Origin: CAYXWM01 sp964392115
GTDB lineage: Bacteria > Bacillota > Clostridia > Lachnospirales > WRBF01
Direction: 5' to 3'
Assembly (NCBI GenBank): GCA_964392115.1
Contig: CAYMOU010000001.1
Coordinates: forward strand, 1 to 57,668
DNA length: 57,668 nt
Made by a program: the position numbers and the translations under genes. This document shows, in pieces, positions 22,114-31,324 of the stretch. Positions within the stretch are counted from its first letter, which is position 1. Every line of letters begins with the position of its first letter. The notes under the pieces are model-generated. The model saw nothing but the letters and a program-made list of their open reading frames with translations, made no database searches and was not told the DNA's origin.

Positions 22114-24141
22114 ATGACACGATTGACTAAACAGGGATTATCAAAATTTATTGCTGTAACGGTTGCGTTATTTATGGCACTGAGCATTGTTCAGATTTCA
22201 GTTTTTGCCGATTCTGCAAATAACAGTTTCGCAACAGCCAGGGCAATAGGAGTAAACGAAACCGTAACCGGCCGGTTGGAAAAAACAAGCGACTTGAACT
22301 ATTACCGTTTTAACTTACCGGGCAACGGCTCCATTAGGGTTACCTACAACTTTGATAAAGGTGTACCCTATCACTTCCTTACGTTATACGATTCAAACAG
22401 AAACAAAATCAATGAAAAACGTCTAACCGACATTCCTTATCCTTTCACCACCAACAAAATGCGCCTTCCTGCCGGAACCTATTATATTTTAATAGACTAT
22501 ACCTACGGCGGCACCACAAGCATAGAACCTTACACCCTTAGGGTTGACTACACAGACGAATCCGGAGGGCCTTACGAAAAGGAATACAATGGATCTTTTG
22601 CAACGGCAAATGAATTGTCTGACGGTCAAAATATTACCGCCAATATTACAAGCACTTCCGACGATGATTACTATAAATTTTCCGTGTCCGGAGCCGAGGA
22701 AGTAACCTTGACATACAACTATACTGCCGGTGACCCCTACCACTATATGGCAGTGTACGATTCCTCAAATAAGAAGTTGTATGAAAAACGATTGGTTAAT
22801 CTGCCGCTTCCTTTTACTACCAGCCCTATTAAAGTAAGTTCAGGAACTTATTATGTGAAGATGGAATATACGTACGGTGGCACAACCGGTAATGAGGATT
22901 ATACTCTTAAAGTAAACGGAGCGGACAGCTATACTCCGCCACGACCTACTACCAATCCCACTCCGTCTCCCACGCCTACGTCATCGTTCCCAAAACTTAC
23001 GGGCACCAAAACCTATAAGAATACTATGAGTACCTATTCCGTAGAAAACTATTTCACAGCCAACTTCGATAGAAAGACATTTATATTTGACGTAAACTTA
23101 GGTGACGAAATAGCCACGCTTAACGGTACGTTTTCGCTTACATGGCCGGACCACGGCGAGGACGGCAGCGTATATCTGGATTGTAAAATTAATAATGCCA
23201 ACGAATATTCCGATGTTTCTATAAGCAACTTTGGTATGACTTACGATTACGGCGAAGAATATACGGTTTACGACGGTGACCCGGTGGGCTATCTTGCCAT
23301 GTCATGGTCTGCCACGGATAAATTCGTGCTTACAGGCTCAAGACCTACGGCAACGCCCAAACCAACTCCTTCTCCGTCTCCAAGCCCATCTCCTAAACCG
23401 ACCCCGCCTCCTTCGTCCGGTGATGCTGTTAGCGGATTTGATGCGGAAAGCATACCTGTTGGTGTAAAGCTTTGGTGGATGCCAAGTTCCGGCGGAGTGG
23501 GTTATCGTGTATACAGAAGCACAAGTTCCGGTGACGAGGGTATCTCCGTTACGGACTTTTACATTGATTCCAACGAATTTATGGATGTTAACGTAGACGC
23601 CAACAAAACTTATTACTATACCGTTCGCCGTGTTATTAAAGAGGCTCGTCCATTTGACGGTCTGCCGGAAGAACTGGGGCCTGTATCGGCTTCAATGAAG
23701 GTACGTACCGGCTCTACTATTTTGGGAGGTAACGCCTCTGATTCCTCCAGGCATAAAAACTTTATTTTGATGGCTCTTGATGACCCTTATATGAGCGTTA
23801 ACGGTGTAAGGCAAGAAATAGACCCCGGCCGTGGTACTTCGCCCATTATTAAGAACAGCCGTACTATTGTACCTATTCGTGCTATTGTAGAGGCCATGGG
23901 CGGCTCTGTAGGCTGGAACGACTATACCCGCAAAATCGATTTAAACTACGATTCAAAATCCGTTGTTATGACCCTTAACAGCAAAAACCTTACAGTTAAC
24001 GGCAGTTCAAAACCTATGGACGTGGCTCCCGAGTCCATAAACAGCAGAACCTACGTACCTATTCGTTTTTCCGCTGAAAATCTGGGCTGTGCTGTAGACT
24101 GGTTAAACTCCACACGTCAAATTGTTATCGTGTACTATTGA
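22114..24141 (+). CDS. Secreted multidomain protein: two PPC domains, linkers and a C-terminal stalk (copper amine oxidase N-like) domain
   Basis: A 675-residue exported protein. Its signal peptide (about 1-32) ends at VFA. Two bacterial pre-peptidase-like (PPC) beta domains follow (about 40-145 and 160-265), each with an NSFATA(R/N)... opening, a DLNYYRFNL or DDYYKFSV strand and a TYGGTTS/G closing motif. Pro/Thr/Ser linkers (PTPSPTPTS; SPSPSPKPTPPPSS) separate a beta domain (about 285-405) and a fibronectin-like segment (about 430-530). The C-terminal stalk domain (about 550-675) has two VPIRAIVEAMGG.. / VPIRFSAENLG.. repeats. No protease domain is attached. Probably a wall-associated or extracellular adhesion/scaffold protein; the role is inferred. 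Confidence 0.85.
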   Translation: MTRLTKQGLSKFIAVTVALFMALSIVQISVFADSANNSFATARAIGVNETVTGRLEKTSDLNYYRFNLPGNGSIRVTYNFDKGVPYHFLTLYDSNRNKINEKRLTDIPYPFTTNKMRLPAGTYYILIDYTYGGTTSIEPYTLRVDYTDESGGPYEKEYNGSFATANELSDGQNITANITSTSDDDYYKFSVSGAEEVTLTYNYTAGDPYHYMAVYDSSNKKLYEKRLVNLPLPFTTSPIKVSSGTYYVKMEYTYGGTTGNEDYTLKVNGADSYTPPRPTTNPTPSPTPTSSFPKLTGTKTYKNTMSTYSVENYFTANFDRKTFIFDVNLGDEIATLNGTFSLTWPDHGEDGSVYLDCKINNANEYSDVSISNFGMTYDYGEEYTVYDGDPVGYLAMSWSATDKFVLTGSRPTATPKPTPSPSPSPSPKPTPPPSSGDAVSGFDAESIPVGVKLWWMPSSGGVGYRVYRSTSSGDEGISVTDFYIDSNEFMDVNVDANKTYYYTVRRVIKEARPFDGLPEELGPVSASMKVRTGSTILGGNASDSSRHKNFILMALDDPYMSVNGVRQEIDPGRGTSPIIKNSRTIVPIRAIVEAMGGSVGWNDYTRKIDLNYDSKSVVMTLNSKNLTVNGSSKPMDVAPESINSRTYVPIRFSAENLGCAVDWLNSTRQIVIVYY

Positions 24142-24250
24142 TAAACCCGGCTTATACTCAAATTTTTGAGTACACACAACCCCCATTAGGCTGAGTTTGT
24201 AAAATTGGATACGATTAACATATTCAAGTACCTAATAATCGCAAAAGACT

Positions 24251-24283
24251 GTAGCATAGTTGTTGTGCTACAGTCTTTTTTGT
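24251..24283 (+). terminator. Rho-independent terminator downstream of the PPC/stalk protein gene
   Basis: ACTGTAGCA / TGCTACAGT stem followed by CTTTTTT. Confidence 0.85.
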
Positions 24284-24319
24284 GACCGAGTTTTATTAAA
24301 AACTTGTGGTTGTTAAATA

Positions 24320-24356
24320 AAAAAGCTTCCGAACCATAGAGTTTCGGAAGCTTTTT
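24320..24356. terminator. Terminator after the htrA-type gene (minus strand)
   Basis: AAAAAGCTTCCGAAA / TTTCGGAAGCTTTTT stem, symmetrical and able to act on both strands; it lies just past the minus-strand protease stop. Confidence 0.85.
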
Positions 24357-24360
24357 GCTA

Positions 24361-25914
24361 CTATTGATAAGATTCTATACTGGATTTTAATTCTGCGGTT
24401 ACAGTCATGGGCATTTGACCCTGTCTTAATAATTTAATTTCGATCTTTTGACCTATTTCGCATTCTTTAATGGCTTCAAGGAGTTGTTCCATGTTAAATA
24501 TGGCTTTGCCGTCAAATACAGTGATAATATCTGTACTGCGAAGGCCTGCGGCTTCGGCTGCACCGCCGGGAAGTACTTCTTCTATCATTACGCCGATTTG
24601 CGGTAAGTTAAACATTTCAGCCATTTCTTGGGTGATATTTTTGCCGGTAATGCCCAAGTAAGGTCTGGGTCTCATAAGTTGCTCTACTATGGGTTTAACG
24701 ATGTTTGAGGATATGCTGTAACCCATACCTTCTACCATGGACTGGCCGGAGTAGCCGTATTGCAGAAGTTTTGCGGTATTAATACCTATAACTTCACCCT
24801 TCATGTTTACAAGAGGGCCGCCGGAATTGCCCGGGTTTATGGCGGCGTTGGTTTGTATTACCTTAAGGCTGCGACCTTCCACACGGATTTCTTTATCCTT
24901 TGCACCGATAATTCCGTTGGTGGCGGTATTTCCTTCACCCAGTGCGTTACCTATGGCCAAAACCACGTCGCCCACTTGCATATTGTCGGAATCGCCGAAG
25001 GTTGCCACAACTACTTGGTCTATACCTACTTTTTTAAGTTCTTCCTTGTGTACGATAATTACGGCTATATCCGCAGTCGCCTCGCTACCCACTACCTTAG
25101 CAGGTACAGGCTCTTTATTGGTTATGTTAACCATAATGGATTCTGCACCGGTTATCACGTGAAAATTGGTTGCAATATATATTTTATCTTCGTCTTCGTG
25201 GAAAATAATTCCTGATCCTTGACCGGTTTTTTCAGAGGAAAAGCCGAAGAAACGGTCGGAGGCTGCCGCAACTGATGTTATTCTTACCACCGAAGGTTCT
25301 ACCTTTTTAACAACATCGGCAAAATTGGTAAATTCTACGTTTGGTGAATTAACTGTAGGGCTTACGGTTTCGGTATTCTTGTCTTCGGGTTTGGATTCGG
25401 TAAAGAAATATGAAGGTTGTTCCGGGGTCTTGCTTTCTTTTTGCACAAATTGAGGTACTATTAATTCTTGAGCTATGGGAATACCCAACCCTATTGACAG
25501 ACCGCCCAGCACAGAACAAATACTTGCCAAAGCCACAGTGCGCTTAAATGTGTTCTTGACTTTAGACTTGGTTTTGCCGGTGTTTTGTTGATTGTTAAAG
25601 TCTTGAATTATAGGGGTTGGATTGGCCGTATGATTCGGAACGGTATTTTGTATGGCGTTGTTTGTGTTGCCGGTTTCATTAATAATCACAAAGCCCGTTT
25701 CCACAGGTTGAGTTGGCGGAATATGGTTTTGATTTGAATAAGTATCGAATGAGCCGGTGTTTTGATTGTTGTACGTATTAACGCTGTCGTTGTTAATTTG
25801 GTAATTCATTTCATTATTGATTTCATTTGCATTGTAATTATTGTTTATGTCATTGTTTGGAAAATTAAATCCCCGGTTATTGGGTTCGGAATTGTTGTTT
25901 GGATAGTCGTTCAT
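24361..25914 (-). CDS. HtrA/DegP-like serine protease, membrane anchored, with PDZ domain
   Basis: Envelope quality-control protease of family S1C. The start is set at 25914, where AGGAGGT lies 6 nt upstream; the longer frame to 25962 lacks a site. The 517-residue product begins with an Asn/Gln-rich cytoplasmic region (about 1-120). One TM segment follows (about 126-146), then a protease domain with triad His252 (IATNFHVITG), Asp282 (ATADIAVI) and Ser364 (NPGNSGGPL), and one PDZ domain (about 415-510). The low-complexity cytoplasmic part is long for the family. Monocistronic. Confidence 0.94.
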   Translation of the reverse strand: MNDYPNNNSEPNNRGFNFPNNDINNNYNANEINNEMNYQINNDSVNTYNNQNTGSFDTYSNQNHIPPTQPVETGFVIINETGNTNNAIQNTVPNHTANPTPIIQDFNNQQNTGKTKSKVKNTFKRTVALASICSVLGGLSIGLGIPIAQELIVPQFVQKESKTPEQPSYFFTESKPEDKNTETVSPTVNSPNVEFTNFADVVKKVEPSVVRITSVAAASDRFFGFSSEKTGQGSGIIFHEDEDKIYIATNFHVITGAESIMVNITNKEPVPAKVVGSEATADIAVIIVHKEELKKVGIDQVVVATFGDSDNMQVGDVVLAIGNALGEGNTATNGIIGAKDKEIRVEGRSLKVIQTNAAINPGNSGGPLVNMKGEVIGINTAKLLQYGYSGQSMVEGMGYSISSNIVKPIVEQLMRPRPYLGITGKNITQEMAEMFNLPQIGVMIEEVLPGGAAEAAGLRSTDIITVFDGKAIFNMEQLLEAIKECEIGQKIEIKLLRQGQMPMTVTAELKSSIESYQ

Positions 25915-26251
25915 AGAGATACCTCCTAAAATAATCGCCTTGCTGTGTATTTTTATATTCATATGAGCAAACAGGTTTTGTTTGTAATTGTAACCGGCTT
26001 TTTATCTATACTAACAATTATAATTATGATTTTGAGTATTTTATGATAGTTATGTGAAAATTAAGTGAATTTTTTTAAACCTTAAAGGATAAAACCTTTT
26101 TTCTTACTATTAATTGATCTTTCCAAAAAAGTCGAATAAAAACCGTTATTTAATTTAAAGAATAGCACAGCAAAAATTATTTATTAACATTGCAAAAAAT
26201 GCCTGTAATTTCTTACAAGCATTTTTTAAAAGTCAGGTATATGTTATTTAA
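25915..26251. other. Intergenic region between htrA-type and fba genes
   Basis: 337 bp, AT-rich. Apart from the fba terminator at its right end I see no gene or clear regulatory structure. Confidence 0.4.
26194..26228. terminator. Terminator after the fba gene (minus strand)
   Basis: AAAAAATGC-TGTAA / TTACA-GCATTTTTT stem just beyond the minus-strand aldolase stop; symmetrical T/A runs. Confidence 0.8.
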
Positions 26252-27199
26252 TTAGTTCATTGAGTTTTCGGAACCTAAAACATTTGTAATTTTTTCTTCA
26301 ACGAGAGTTTGAAGAAGTTTTCTTGCGTCTCCCAGATAACCACGAGGATCGAAGTCTTCGGGTTTTTCTGCCAAGCGTTGTCTGATAGCTGCAGTCATAG
26401 CAAGGCGGATGTCGGTATCCATGTTGATTTTGCAAACTGAAAGAGAAGAAGCTTTGCGCAACATTTCTGCAGGCATACCGCTTGCACCTTTCAAGGTAGC
26501 GCCGTATTTGTTGCAAGTTTCGATGAATTTAGGGTCTACGGAGGAAGCACCGTGGAGAACTATAGGGAAATTTTTAAATCCGGCTTGTTCAAGTTTCTTG
26601 GTGATGGTTTCCAAACGGTCAAAGTCGAGCTTAGCTTCGCCTTTGAATTTGTAAGCACCGTGACTGGTTCCGATAGCAACCGCAAGAGAGTCGATTCCCG
26701 TACGAGAAACGAAATCCACAGCTTGGTCGGGGTCTGTGTAAGTTGCATTTGCAGCAGAAACGTTAACTTCGTCTTCTACGCCGGCAAGTTTACCCAATTC
26801 AGCTTCAACGGTAACACCTTTGGCATGAGCGTATTTAACAACTTCTATGGTTTTTTGAACGTTTTCTTCATAATCGTAATGAGAACCGTCAAACATTACG
26901 GAAGTAAAGCCGTTGTCGATAACTTCTTTGCAAACTTCAAAATCAGCACCGTGATCCAAGTGCAAAGCAATATCTATACCGGTTTCGTCGATAGCAGCCT
27001 TAACCATTCCGTTTAAGTATAAAGGACCGGCATATTTCAAAGCAGATTTGCTTACTTGCATGATAACAGAAGAATTTTTATTCTTGCAAGCCCAAGAAAT
27101 CGCTTGAATAATCTCCATGTTGTTAATATTAAAAGCACCGATTGCATAACCGTTTGCGAAAGCTTTTTTAAACATATTTTCGGTTGTAACCAAAGCCAT
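26252..27199 (-). CDS. fba: Fructose-bisphosphate aldolase, class II
   Basis: Zinc-dependent aldolase of glycolysis and gluconeogenesis. The start is ATG 27199 (AAGGAGCG upstream), giving 315 residues beginning MALVTTENMFKKA; an extension to 27226 has no ribosome binding site. Class II motifs: LHLDHGADF, SVMFDGSHYDYEENV, EAELGKLAGVEDEV, AIGTSHGAYK and VLHGASSVD, with KINMDTDIR near the end. Monocistronic with its own terminator. Confidence 0.96.
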   Translation of the reverse strand: MALVTTENMFKKAFANGYAIGAFNINNMEIIQAISWACKNKNSSVIMQVSKSALKYAGPLYLNGMVKAAIDETGIDIALHLDHGADFEVCKEVIDNGFTSVMFDGSHYDYEENVQKTIEVVKYAHAKGVTVEAELGKLAGVEDEVNVSAANATYTDPDQAVDFVSRTGIDSLAVAIGTSHGAYKFKGEAKLDFDRLETITKKLEQAGFKNFPIVLHGASSVDPKFIETCNKYGATLKGASGMPAEMLRKASSLSVCKINMDTDIRLAMTAAIRQRLAEKPEDFDPRGYLGDARKLLQTLVEEKITNVLGSENSMN

Positions 27200-27431
27200 A
27201 AATAACGCTCCTTCCAAGAATTTCAAATATTATCGTTACTATTATAAACCGGAAAAATATATTAATCAATGATAATTTTTATATTTACTTTGTCCCAAGT
27301 TATTGATATAATATCAACTTAATTGCTATTTACCAATTCGCTTTTGGCTTGTCCCGGTTAAAAAGCAATTTTGCCCATACATTTTTCGGCAAATTTTTAA
27401 TACTTTACAAAACTAAGCTAATTATTTAACA

Positions 27432-27478
27432 TATTTTTTATTATCATAAAATAATATTTTTTATTATCATACAATAAC
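27432..27478. repeat. Tandem duplication of a 23-bp AT-rich unit before lspA
   Basis: TATTTTTTATTATCATA plus (A/C)AATAA occurs twice back to back (27432-27454 and 27455-27477) with one mismatch. It lies in the promoter region of the lspA-like gene. Confidence 0.7.
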
Positions 27479-27499
27479 AACCCGCAAAGGCGTGATACT

Positions 27500-27961
27500 A
27501 TGTTGCCGGTTATTATAGTTACAGCCTCTGTAATTCTCTGTGACCAATTACTTAAATTGATTACGGAAAAAATTATCCCTGAGGGTAAATCGGTTCATCT
27601 TTATAAAAGACTTTACCTAACCAATGTTAAGAACAAAGGCGTAGCCTTGGGATTTTTGAAAAACAGCCCAAAAGTCATCATGTATTTGGTTGTTGGTTCT
27701 TTATTGCTGTTTACCTTTGCTTATTTATTGCTTATAAAAAGAAAACAAAACTCCGCTCTGTCTACAGTAGCCTATGCTCTGGTTTTGGGTGGTGGTATTT
27801 CTAACATTATTGACCGTTTAAGAAACAAATATGTAACGGATTACCTTAGCATAAAATCATCAAAACCCTTGCCTGTTTTTAATTTGGCTGATATATTTAT
27901 AGCCGTGGGAGCCTTAATTTTCTTTTTTAGGGAACTAAAAACATTTATGTTTAATGCATAA
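27500..27961 (+). CDS. lspA: Signal peptidase II (lipoprotein signal peptidase) homologue
   Basis: Membrane aspartic protease that removes signal peptides from lipoproteins. The 153-residue protein has four hydrophobic spans. The family blocks are present: DQLLK near the N-terminus, NVKNKGVALGFLKNS (variant of RNxGxAFGxL), GGGISNIIDRL with the first catalytic Asp, and FNLADIFIAVG with the second. The Asn-Lys-Gly variant in the second block is somewhat divergent, so a paralogue is possible. Weak AAGGCG site before ATG 27500. No rluD-type gene follows, unlike the usual lspA context. Confidence 0.85.
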   Translation: MLPVIIVTASVILCDQLLKLITEKIIPEGKSVHLYKRLYLTNVKNKGVALGFLKNSPKVIMYLVVGSLLLFTFAYLLLIKRKQNSALSTVAYALVLGGGISNIIDRLRNKYVTDYLSIKSSKPLPVFNLADIFIAVGALIFFFRELKTFMFNA

Positions 27962-28147
27962 AAAATTAACATAAACCGGAGATAGCTTTTGTTTACGATT
28001 TAGCCGGTCCCTAATCATCCTTTAAGTCATTATTTCGCCCGGATATCCGGCATATGTTGCCCGTTCTTGAAAATATGCACTATAAAATAAACAAAAAGTG
28101 CTAAAATACATGGTAAAATCTTTGTAAAAATTTTAGTTTGTCTCCTC

Positions 28148-28176
28148 TTGTTTTTTTTTAAGAAGTGTAATATAAT
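28148..28176 (+). promoter_or_regulatory. Promoter of the 6S RNA gene
   Basis: TTGTTT (28148-28153), 17-bp spacer, TATAAT (28171-28176), placing the transcript start near 28183. Confidence 0.65.
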
Positions 28177-28182
28177 AATCTC

Positions 28183-28412
28183 ATCGCAAAAATAAAAGTT
28201 CCTGAAATGTTCGATAACCTATCATTTTGAACCTACATCTCTTCAACGGGTTTCCTTTACTCGTGGTGTACGTCAGACCGCAAGATAATTCCCTTTGGGC
28301 AGCGGAAGGCGGAAACCATGACGCGGATACCCACCTAGCAATAGCTAGGTGTCAAAATATAGGACCGGCATTTCGGGGTTATCATAAACGAAAGTCCGTA
28401 GGGCTTGCGTTT
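28183..28412 (+). ncRNA. ssrS: 6S RNA
   Basis: A noncoding stretch folds into a long rod. CCTGAAATG (28203-28211) pairs with CATTTCGGG (28370-28378). Inward stems are CCTAT/ATAGG, ATTTTGA/TCAAAAT and ACCTA/TAGGT. A large central bubble and an apical region follow. The opening CCTGAAATGTTCG resembles the conserved 6S start. The paired core is about 180 nt, the right size. A consensus promoter precedes it and a strong terminator follows. 6S RNA binds sigma-A RNA polymerase and tunes stationary-phase transcription. Called by eye; transcript ends are inferred from promoter and terminator. Confidence 0.75.
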
Positions 28413-28416
28413 TTTT
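28388..28416 (+). terminator. Rho-independent terminator of the 6S RNA gene
   Basis: ACGAAAGTCC / GGGCTTGCGT with a GTA loop, one mismatch, followed by a run of T. Confidence 0.85.
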
Positions 28417-28583
28417 ATTGTCCGGAAAAATTATTTTGCTCTAAAAAATTTTAGACTTTTTGCCGGTGTATGTTATAATAGGTTTTCATGAACTTGTAAA
28501 AAGACTAAAATTCCAAATTTAGGAAAACATATAGACAGAAAAGCATGATCTTTCCCACATACATATAAACCAAGGAGAATACA

Positions 28584-31100
28584 ATGATACCCCATAATTT
28601 ACTGCTTTCAGTTGAAAAACCCGCCAGATACATCGGAAACGAAATTAATATGGTTCGCAAAAATCCGGAAGAAACAGATATACGTTTTGCCTTTTGTTTC
28701 CCTGATGTTTATGAAATAGGTATGAGCCATTTGGGTTTGCAAATCTTATATTACTTTTTAAACAGACGTAAAGATACCTATTGCGAGCGTTGTTTTGCTC
28801 CCTGGTTGGATATGGAAAAGGTTTTAAGAGAAAACAATATGCCCCTTTCCTCCTTGGAAACGGGAACTTCCTTAACTGCCTTTGACATTGTGGGTTTTAC
28901 TTTGCAATATGAATTAAGCTACACGAATATAATAAATATGTTGGAACTGGCCGGTATCCCCATATTGTCTGCGGACAGAACCGACGAACATCCCATCATC
29001 TGTGCCGGTGGGCCTTGTGCTTATAATCCGGAACCTTTGGCTGACATTATCGACTTCTTCTATATAGGTGAAGGCGAAGTTTCTTATGACGAAATTTTGG
29101 ACATATATAAAGAAAACAAGAAAAACGGCGGCACTAGGGATATGTTCCTTCGTAAAATTCTGAGCGTTAAAGGCGTATATGTACCCAAATTTTACGAAGT
29201 AACCTATGAAAACGACAAAATCAGTTCCTTCGAACCGACAATCAGCGAAGCGCCCAAAACCATTAAAAAGGTTATGGTAGAAGACATAGCCCAAGTATTT
29301 TACCCCGAAGAACTTCTTGTGCCTTTGACCGAAACCGTACACGACAGGGTAAGTTTAGAGGTTTTCCGAGGTTGTGTAAGAGGTTGCCGCTTCTGCCAAG
29401 CCGGCTACATTTACAGACCTTACAGAGAAAAACCGGCAGAAAGACTGTTGGAACTGGCCGGAAAATTACTGGAAACCTCCGGGCATGAGGAAATATCTCT
29501 GGTTTCTTTAAGCACCGGAGATTATTCGGAATTTAAAGAACTGACCGAAAATATTTTGGATACCTTTAAAGACCAAAGAGTAAATATTTCCTTACCTTCT
29601 TTACGTATAGACGCTTTTTCCCTGGAACTTATGGGACGAGTACAAGAAGTACGCAAAAGCAGTCTTACCTTTGCCCCGGAGGCAGGTACTCAACGTTTAA
29701 GAGACGTAATCAACAAAGGTATTACCGAGCAAGAAATTCTCAGTGGTTGCAAACTTGCCTTTGAAGGCGGCTGGAACAGGGTTAAATTATATTTCCTAAT
29801 GGGTTTGCCTACAGAAACCGACGAGGATTTATTGGGTATAGTAAAGCTTTCCGAAGACATAGTTAAACAATACTACACCACAAAATCAAAACGGCCGTTA
29901 AGTGTGGTTGTAAGTGTGTCCTGTTTGGTGCCAAAGCCCTTTACGCCTTTCCAATGGGAAGCGCAAAATACGGTGGAGGAATACTCCGCAAAACAAAGTT
30001 TGATTAAAAGGAACTTTACAAAGAAACAAATTAAATTTATATACAGCCACCCCAACATGAGTATTTTGGAATGTGTAATTTCCCGTGGCGACCGCAGAGT
30101 AACACGTGCCTTGATTAAGGCTTGGGAAAAGGGCGCTCGTTTTGACGGTTGGACTGAACATTTCTCCTTTGAACTTTGGCAAGAAGCCTTTAAGGAATGC
30201 GGCTTGGAATTTGATGTCTACACTTCCGGTAAGGCCCTTGACGAGATCCTACCTTGGGACCATATAGACATAGGCGTAGGCAAGGAATTCCTTAAAGCGG
30301 AGTTACAGAGAGCAAAGAACGTGGAAATAACCGGAAACTGCCGAGAAAAATGCTCTGCTTGCGGCTTGGAAGAACTAAAATTATGCCGTAAAGACAAGCA
30401 ACCAAAAACCGGCACCATGCCCGTAATAATTCCCAAAGAGCAAAAGGAAAAGAGCCTGCAACTTATTAAGCTTAAATTCAACAAGCTTGGCAAAATGCGC
30501 TATATCGGTCATTTGGACTTGCAGACTTTATTCCAGCGTGCAATTAAACGTGCAGGTCTACCCATAGAATATTCCCAAGGTTTTAACCCTCATCAGATTA
30601 TTTCCTTTGCCCTGCCTTTAGCTGTAGGAATGGGCTCGGAATGTGAGTATGTTAATATTCAGCTGAATGAAGAAACCGACTTGAAGCATATTGTTGAAAG
30701 CTTGAATTCCGTCTTACCGGAAGGACTAACTATAACAGAAGCAAACTTGTTGCCGAGCAACAAAAAAGCACCGTCGGTAACAGCGGCTACCTACAAAATT
30801 CAGTTACCCTCCGTTTCAGCGGAAGAATTAAAATCCGTTACAGCTGAAATTCTAAGCCAAGAAGAAATTCTTGTTGAAAGAAAAACAAAAACCAAAACTT
30901 CAACCGTTAATATTAGGGAGCATATTAAAAACCTCTCCGTAACAGGTACAGACGAAACCCCGGAACTTCAAGCCACCCTATCCGCAGGTTCTCAAAACAA
31001 CCTAAAACCCCAATTATTGGTTGAAGAAATATACAGACGCCTAAACAAAGAATGTAATCATAACCATATAGACTACCTAAGAACAGAATTGTTTTTTTAA
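28584..31100 (+). CDS. TIGR03960-type radical SAM protein fused to a DUF2344 domain
   Basis: An 838-residue fusion common in Firmicutes. The N-terminal B12-binding-like region and a radical SAM core carry the cluster motif Cys264-x3-Cys268-x2-Cys271 (GCVRGCRFC). The C-terminal third (about 625-838) is the DUF2344 domain (KFNKLGKMRYIGHLDLQTLFQRAIKRAGLPI). Cysteines CREKCSACGLEELKLC lie between them. The molecular reaction is unknown to me. In many genomes this gene precedes the RNase G and rplU/rpmA genes; here it does not. ATG 28584 follows AAGGAG. Confidence 0.9.
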   Translation: MIPHNLLLSVEKPARYIGNEINMVRKNPEETDIRFAFCFPDVYEIGMSHLGLQILYYFLNRRKDTYCERCFAPWLDMEKVLRENNMPLSSLETGTSLTAFDIVGFTLQYELSYTNIINMLELAGIPILSADRTDEHPIICAGGPCAYNPEPLADIIDFFYIGEGEVSYDEILDIYKENKKNGGTRDMFLRKILSVKGVYVPKFYEVTYENDKISSFEPTISEAPKTIKKVMVEDIAQVFYPEELLVPLTETVHDRVSLEVFRGCVRGCRFCQAGYIYRPYREKPAERLLELAGKLLETSGHEEISLVSLSTGDYSEFKELTENILDTFKDQRVNISLPSLRIDAFSLELMGRVQEVRKSSLTFAPEAGTQRLRDVINKGITEQEILSGCKLAFEGGWNRVKLYFLMGLPTETDEDLLGIVKLSEDIVKQYYTTKSKRPLSVVVSVSCLVPKPFTPFQWEAQNTVEEYSAKQSLIKRNFTKKQIKFIYSHPNMSILECVISRGDRRVTRALIKAWEKGARFDGWTEHFSFELWQEAFKECGLEFDVYTSGKALDEILPWDHIDIGVGKEFLKAELQRAKNVEITGNCREKCSACGLEELKLCRKDKQPKTGTMPVIIPKEQKEKSLQLIKLKFNKLGKMRYIGHLDLQTLFQRAIKRAGLPIEYSQGFNPHQIISFALPLAVGMGSECEYVNIQLNEETDLKHIVESLNSVLPEGLTITEANLLPSNKKAPSVTAATYKIQLPSVSAEELKSVTAEILSQEEILVERKTKTKTSTVNIREHIKNLSVTGTDETPELQATLSAGSQNNLKPQLLVEEIYRRLNKECNHNHIDYLRTELFF

Positions 31101-31162
31101 TAAATATATAAACTATTTTGATTTTCTTTAATATTCGGCTTTTTTGGAAAGATGCAGTTTAT

Positions 31163-31204
31163 GACTGATTCCATATTTTATATACTTTTATATGGAATTA
31201 GTAT
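31163..31204. repeat. Short family A element (terminal repeats only)
   Basis: ACTGATTCCATAT / ATATGGAATTAGT separated by 15 bp, 42 bp in all. It looks like an internally deleted copy, and a family B palindrome abuts it directly. Confidence 0.7.
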
Positions 31205-31252
31205 GAGGGAGAAAACCTTTTTTGAAGTGTAAAAAAAGGTTTTCTCCCTCAA
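31204..31252. repeat. Palindromic repeat, family B
   Basis: TGAGGGAGAAAACCTTTTTT / AAAAAAAGGTTTTCTCCCTCA, likely also a terminator for the radical SAM gene. It begins at the last base of the short family A copy. Confidence 0.75.
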
Positions 31253-31324
31253 GGTTTTAATTTTTTTACACCCGACACCAAGTGATTTCCCGGATTAACC
31301 ATTATACAAGCAAAGGAGTACCCC

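Noticed and set aside
24760..25215. Plus-strand open frames of 151 and 119 codons
   Set aside because: Antisense to the HtrA-type protease domain; no start signals.
27432..27478. Short CRISPR-like repeat
   Set aside because: Two contiguous units without spacers and no cas genes; it is a plain tandem duplication.
28183..28412. RNase P RNA as an alternative identity (GAAAGTCC is present)
   Set aside because: The motif lies in the terminator hairpin and the conserved P4 and 3' segments of RNase P RNA are absent; size and fold fit 6S RNA.
28227..28454. A 75-codon open frame in the 27962-28583 gap
   Set aside because: It lies inside the structured 6S RNA and its terminator.
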